Assembly (NCBI GenBank): GCA_022225965.2 | Contig: JAKJXP020000224.1 | Span: 1 to 10,540 of the forward strand | Direction: 5' to 3' | Length of the DNA: 10,540 nt | Source of the DNA: Diatrype stigma | Lineage: Eukaryota; Ascomycota; Sordariomycetes; Xylariales; Diatrypaceae | Part shown: in pieces, positions 7,736 through 10,540 of the stretch | How positions within the stretch are numbered: position 1 is the stretch's first letter | How the letters are laid out: each line of letters begins with the position of its first letter | Notes under the pieces: model-generated | The model's input: the letters and a program-made list of their open reading frames with translations, nothing else | Databases searched by the model: none | Told to the model about the DNA's origin: nothing | Program-made: the position numbers and the translations under genes

Positions 7736-8084
7736 TTTAAACGGCGACGGAATATGTGTTATTATATTTGCTTAAAATGTTCGTAATTAATAAATAATAA
7801 CTGAAATATTTTATATAATAAGGGAGTTAATAAGTATTGCCGGAAATTAAATATTAAATATAATATGTATTATATTAAAATAAATATATAAATAAGTAAT
7901 TCTTATTATTTTAAGTAATTAATAAATAAGTTAATAATTTTTAATAATAATTATTAATATTATTAATTATTTTTATATAATAAGTAAATTATGTTATATT
8001 AAAAAGAAATATTAATAAATATAAAAAAATTAAAATAATGTAAGAAATAATTAATTAAGTTATTAAGTTAATATTATAAAAGGG
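7736..8084. other. Near-pure AT stretch, no feature
   Basis: Long runs of A and T from about 7780 onward hold almost no G or C. There are no terminal repeats, coding frame or RNA signature. The first ~40 bases would be the 5' region of the minus-strand gene starting at 7735. The 13 bases just after it (8085-8097) are the left copy of the target duplication of the next element. Confidence 0.6.
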
Positions 8085-8097
8085 AAAAGATTATTAA

Positions 8098-8702
8098 TGA
8101 TGATGATATATTTTTACATCCGGATGGACCTATTTATCTAGGCTAGCTAATTATATAGGTCCGATACTGTATAGTGTATGGAACGGCTGGAATATCCAGG
8201 AAGTTCTTGGACAGAGCGCGAGCAAGTTGGGGCTGACAGAAAGAAAAGGGGGGGCTGGGGCTGGGGCGTCGGGGGCGGAATCGACGCATTATTGTTGCCA
8301 CATGGATGACTGGTGGCGGGTGGGGTTTTAGGTACCGTTGGCTGGGGGGGGGCTGCCAGTCGACGGCGGGGTCGTCGAGTAATGGGCGGCTCGGCGGATG
8401 GTTATAAGGGGGGACGTCGAATGAAAGGAGGGGCGTTAGGTCTGCGGAGGGGCAGGGGACGTCGGTAATCGGTGCCAGCGGCTTGGCGGAAATCGGAAGT
8501 CGGTGGCGGATGGCAGAAATTGCCGGATTTGTTGCCATTGCTGGCGGCGTCGGGCTAAAGGGCCCGCTCGGTTTGCGTCGCATGTACGCGGCTTAGCAGC
8601 TGCGTACTTCGATAAGCTAGGTCGTTACCCACCGCAGTAATTGCTGGACTGGGCAGACTTAGCTAAGGTGCGGACAGTTTAACCACTTATCCAGGTGGTA
8701 GA
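8098..8702 (-). mobile_element. GC-rich non-LTR retroposon, little affected by RIP, 13-bp target duplication
   Basis: The 605-bp block is flanked by an exact 13-bp direct repeat AAAAGATTATTAA (8085-8097 and 8703-8715). Read on the minus strand it ends in a CAT trinucleotide tail (TGATGATGATA at 8098-8108 on the plus strand). A simple-repeat tail plus a variable-length duplication points to target-primed insertion (LINE or SINE type). Composition jumps abruptly from AT to GC- and CpG-rich at 8190-8700. The 5' end on the minus strand has a small hairpin (ACCAC/GTGGT) that includes TGGATAAGTGG, close to a Pol III A box, but no convincing B box follows. A 146-codon, Pro-rich minus-strand ORF (8583-8143) spans much of it and is probably a by-product of stop-poor C-rich sequence, though a gag-like protein cannot be excluded. 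A mutated partial copy lies at 2965-3200. Confidence 0.75.
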
Positions 8703-8715
8703 AAAAGATTATTAA

Positions 8716-8967
8716 AATATATTACAAGTTATTAAAAATCCCTTTAAGCGTTTTTTTTGTATTAATTAGGTCGTTTTTATCATTTATATTATTTACTTTA
8801 AGGAAAATCTTTATATTTCTAAGTTTATTAATTGGTTCGTATAAATATAGGTAATATATAATTAATAAATTAAAAATTTAAATAATTAAGAAAAAACGAT
8901 ATAGTTATTTTTTTCGATATTACTGCCGTTTGCCTTTGTTTATAAAAGCTTTCGTTTGCCTTAATTA
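8716..8967. other. AT-rich stretch, no feature
   Basis: RIP-type AT-rich DNA begins with the second target-duplication copy of the retroposon just before it. No terminal repeat, RNA gene or sustained frame was supported. Confidence 0.5.
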
Positions 8968-9237
8968 CTAGCGACCCGCTAATCGAAACGACCGTTTCTG
9001 TTCCGTTATAAGTCCCTGCCTGTTTGGACCTTTTTTTAGGGCTTTATTCGAATTTTTCGCAATTGATTTAAAAGGTTAAGAAAAACGCCTTGGCCGTTTT
9101 TGGCCATGTCTTTTTCCTTTTAACGTAATAGTAATAAGTGGCGGGCTTCGTATTAGCACCGGGGATTCGTAAAGTTCTTAATTTACGAATGCGTCGAATT
9201 TTGGGATGTATTTTATTTTTTTCGTTGCATTCTTATA
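8968..9237 (-). pseudogene. Degraded coding remnant, basic product, unidentified
   Basis: On the minus strand one frame from about 9237 to a TAG at 8968-8970 contains only two internal stops, both TAA. It reads as a basic, Lys/Arg/Pro-rich peptide (for example LKGKRHGQKRPRR, then KALKKGPNRQG). It lies downstream of, and on the same strand as, the Gypsy integrase at 9440-10420. It may be the C-terminal region of that polyprotein or sequence next to its LTR. It has no recognised domain. Confidence 0.33.
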
Positions 9238-9439
9238 TTTTCTTTAGCTGTATTTGTTAGATTTTATTACGAATATCACTTGTTATATATAACATTAAAG
9301 CCTATTTATTATATTAAGTATTTAATGTTTTTCGAATTATTCGTTTATTTAAAAGCCTTTTTATTTCGAAATGTTTATAGGATTTCTTAAAGATTTCTTT
9401 ATTTCTTTTTAACTTTTATAGTTAATTTCTTTACGTAAT
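9238..9439. other. AT-rich stretch downstream of integrase remnant
   Basis: This is AT-rich and mutated. The minus-strand frame of the integrase is lost here in a run of stops. A chromodomain, common at this position in fungal Gypsy elements, could have been present but cannot be shown. Confidence 0.35.
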
Positions 9440-10420
9440 AATATCGAAATTCGTTAATACGAATTATTTTCCGACATAACTGCCGGTTTTAAGTAAGCTA
9501 TTAACATTACCGGATATATGTTTTAGGTTTCGTTAAAGTCCAGTTTATAAGTTAAGTTATTAATTTTCCGCATTACTTTAAAAAGGCTTACGAATCAGGG
9601 GGCCATTCTTTTGTTAGGAATATATGATAATAAGTATTCCTTATATAAGCGCATCTTAATCCATAATTCCTTTTCGAAAATTACCGGCTTATGCATAAAA
9701 TTATATTTTTAAGTTATGGTATAAACTATTAGCGATTCCGTAATTTATACCGCTTTTCGAAATATCGTAGCTATTGGCTGATTAAAGGGCCGTTGTAATA
9801 ATGGTTTTTTTAAATATATCCAGATATTTATAAGATATTCGTTAAATAAGTATTTAAGTTTTGTTAATTTTTTATTATTAAGTATTGTTATTAACTATAA
9901 TATAAATTCTATTTATAACTTTTTAAAATATACTTAATTCCAGTATCGAAATGCCGGTTTTATTATTAATTACATTTTGTGTTATATTCTTTATACGAAT
10001 TTCGTATTTTTGTTTGTAATAATTATTTTTAAAATTTTCCAGTCATTTATTAATAATTATCGATTAATTATTAATTCCCAGTTTTCGTTAAAGTGTTATA
10101 AATGTCCTAAAACGATTAAAGTTGTTTTAAATGCTTTGTTCGTAATTGTTATGAATGCATTAAAGGAATCGAATCCGGAAATCGATTATTTTATATGGAC
10201 AGACTTTATTAATAGCATGGCCGTAACGATATTTAACGTAACCGTATAAAACGAAACTAAAGATACCTGGATTGGTTATAACTTTTTATGCGGCTAATAA
10301 TGCGTAATTCGAATATTGTCGTATATTAGGCAATATTTTATATATACTTTTTATTCTTTTATGCTTATAAAATGCAATACGATAATATGATTTTATTACG
10401 TTATTATATTGCTTTAATAA
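9440..10420 (-). pseudogene. Ty3/Gypsy integrase remnant
   Basis: A single minus-strand frame from about 10240 to 9440 carries Gypsy integrase landmarks in order. First is the start of the catalytic core (an MDFI-like segment, then SGFDSFNAFITITNKAFK for the FDSILVVVDR-TK motif, 10130-10190). Next is NDWKILKIIITNKNTKFV, where the expected second catalytic Asp motif (I-DRD--F) is changed to Asn, a G-to-A change. Last is the GPY/F domain (9530-9610: IPNKRMAP, FKVMRKINNLTYKLDF, then IYPVMLIAYLKPA). Stops are TAA/TAG apart from one TGA in the GPY/F region, where CGA (Arg) is expected. Possible zinc-binding HHCC remnants lie at 10260-10420, where the hAT element intervenes. The 90-codon plus-strand ORF at 9977-10249 is the antisense shadow of this domain. 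It is opposite in orientation to the RT fragment at 3923-5083. Confidence 0.75.
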
Positions 10421-10424
10421 AAGC

Positions 10425-10540
10425 CAGGGTTGTGAAATTATTCCTTAGTTTTTAGTCCGTTTTTAGTTACTAACTAACTAATTAGTTTTAGTCCGGACCC
10501 GGACTAACTTTCTTAGTTTTAGTCCGGGCCTGGAATAACT
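10425..10540 (+). mobile_element. Left end of a hAT-type MITE, cut by the window end
   Basis: It starts with CAGGGTTGTGA (10425-10435) and follows the left end of the element at 5180 almost base for base: AAATTATT-CTTAGTTTTTAG, GTTACTAACTAACTAATTAG, CCGGACCCGGA, CCGGGCCTGGAATAACT. Where the two differ, this copy usually has C where the other has T, so it is less mutated. The presumed target duplication would be ATAAAAGC (10417-10424), but the right end lies outside the window. Confidence 0.9.

Noticed and set aside
8143..8583. 146-codon minus-strand Pro-rich ORF as a genuine gene
   Set aside because: It spans the GC-rich retroposon into its conserved 3' end, is low in complexity and depends on C-rich, stop-poor sequence. 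It is not listed as a separate gene, though a gag-like role cannot be excluded.
8679..8700. ACCAC/GTGGT hairpin as a Helitron 3' end
   Set aside because: No CTRR terminus follows it on either strand, and the 13-bp duplication and simple-repeat tail indicate a retroposon.
9977..10249. 90-codon plus-strand ORF with a hydrophobic start
   Set aside because: It is the antisense of the Gypsy integrase core, whose motifs read clearly on the minus strand. Loss of CpA/TpG leaves few stops on this strand by chance.

Overview
The window looks like an AT-rich, repeat-rich block from a filamentous ascomycete (Pezizomycotina) genome that has undergone repeat-induced point mutation (RIP). Over most of its length CpA and TpG are scarce, TpA is very common and CpG is retained. 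Recognisable reading frames are broken almost only by TAA and TAG, as expected from CAA/CAG (or TGG) mutated in the RIP context. I find no intact protein-coding gene. The content is degraded genes, dead retrotransposons, non-autonomous DNA transposons and two small sequences that largely escaped RIP.

Layout from left to right. 1-1090: AT-rich DNA with one unidentified degraded frame and a 110-bp tandem duplication. 1090-2882: a degraded intron-containing gene of unknown function, with a pyrimidine-rich leader, usable splice sites and five exon blocks, split by the right end of a hAT-type element (to 2434). 2965-3200: a mutated, 5'-truncated copy of a retroposon whose much better preserved copy lies at 8098-8702 on the other strand. 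3262-5083: a Ty3/Gypsy fragment on the plus strand (gag, protease, reverse transcriptase, start of RNase H). 5087-6262: head-to-tail copies of a 328-bp unit with tRNA-like A and B boxes and a TTTT tail, interrupted by a complete 710-bp hAT-type MITE with an 8-bp target duplication. 6275-6858: a second MITE with 56-bp terminal inverted repeats and a TA target. 6862-7735: a degraded minus-strand gene with a nine-residue repeat. 7736-8084: near-pure AT. 8098-8702: a GC-rich retroposon with a 13-bp target duplication. 8968-10420: minus-strand remnants that include a Ty3/Gypsy integrase. 10425-10540: the left end of another hAT-type element, cut by the window end.

Nothing here works as an operon or pathway. 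The region is a nest of insertions, and their order can be partly read. The hAT MITE entered an existing 328-bp tandem unit, the GC-rich retroposon entered already AT-rich DNA, and the two short families (328 bp and 605 bp) kept near-normal composition while longer elements and two gene-like sequences were mutated heavily. The most useful items to follow up are the two unidentified degraded genes, the tandem tRNA-like unit and the GC-rich retroposon.
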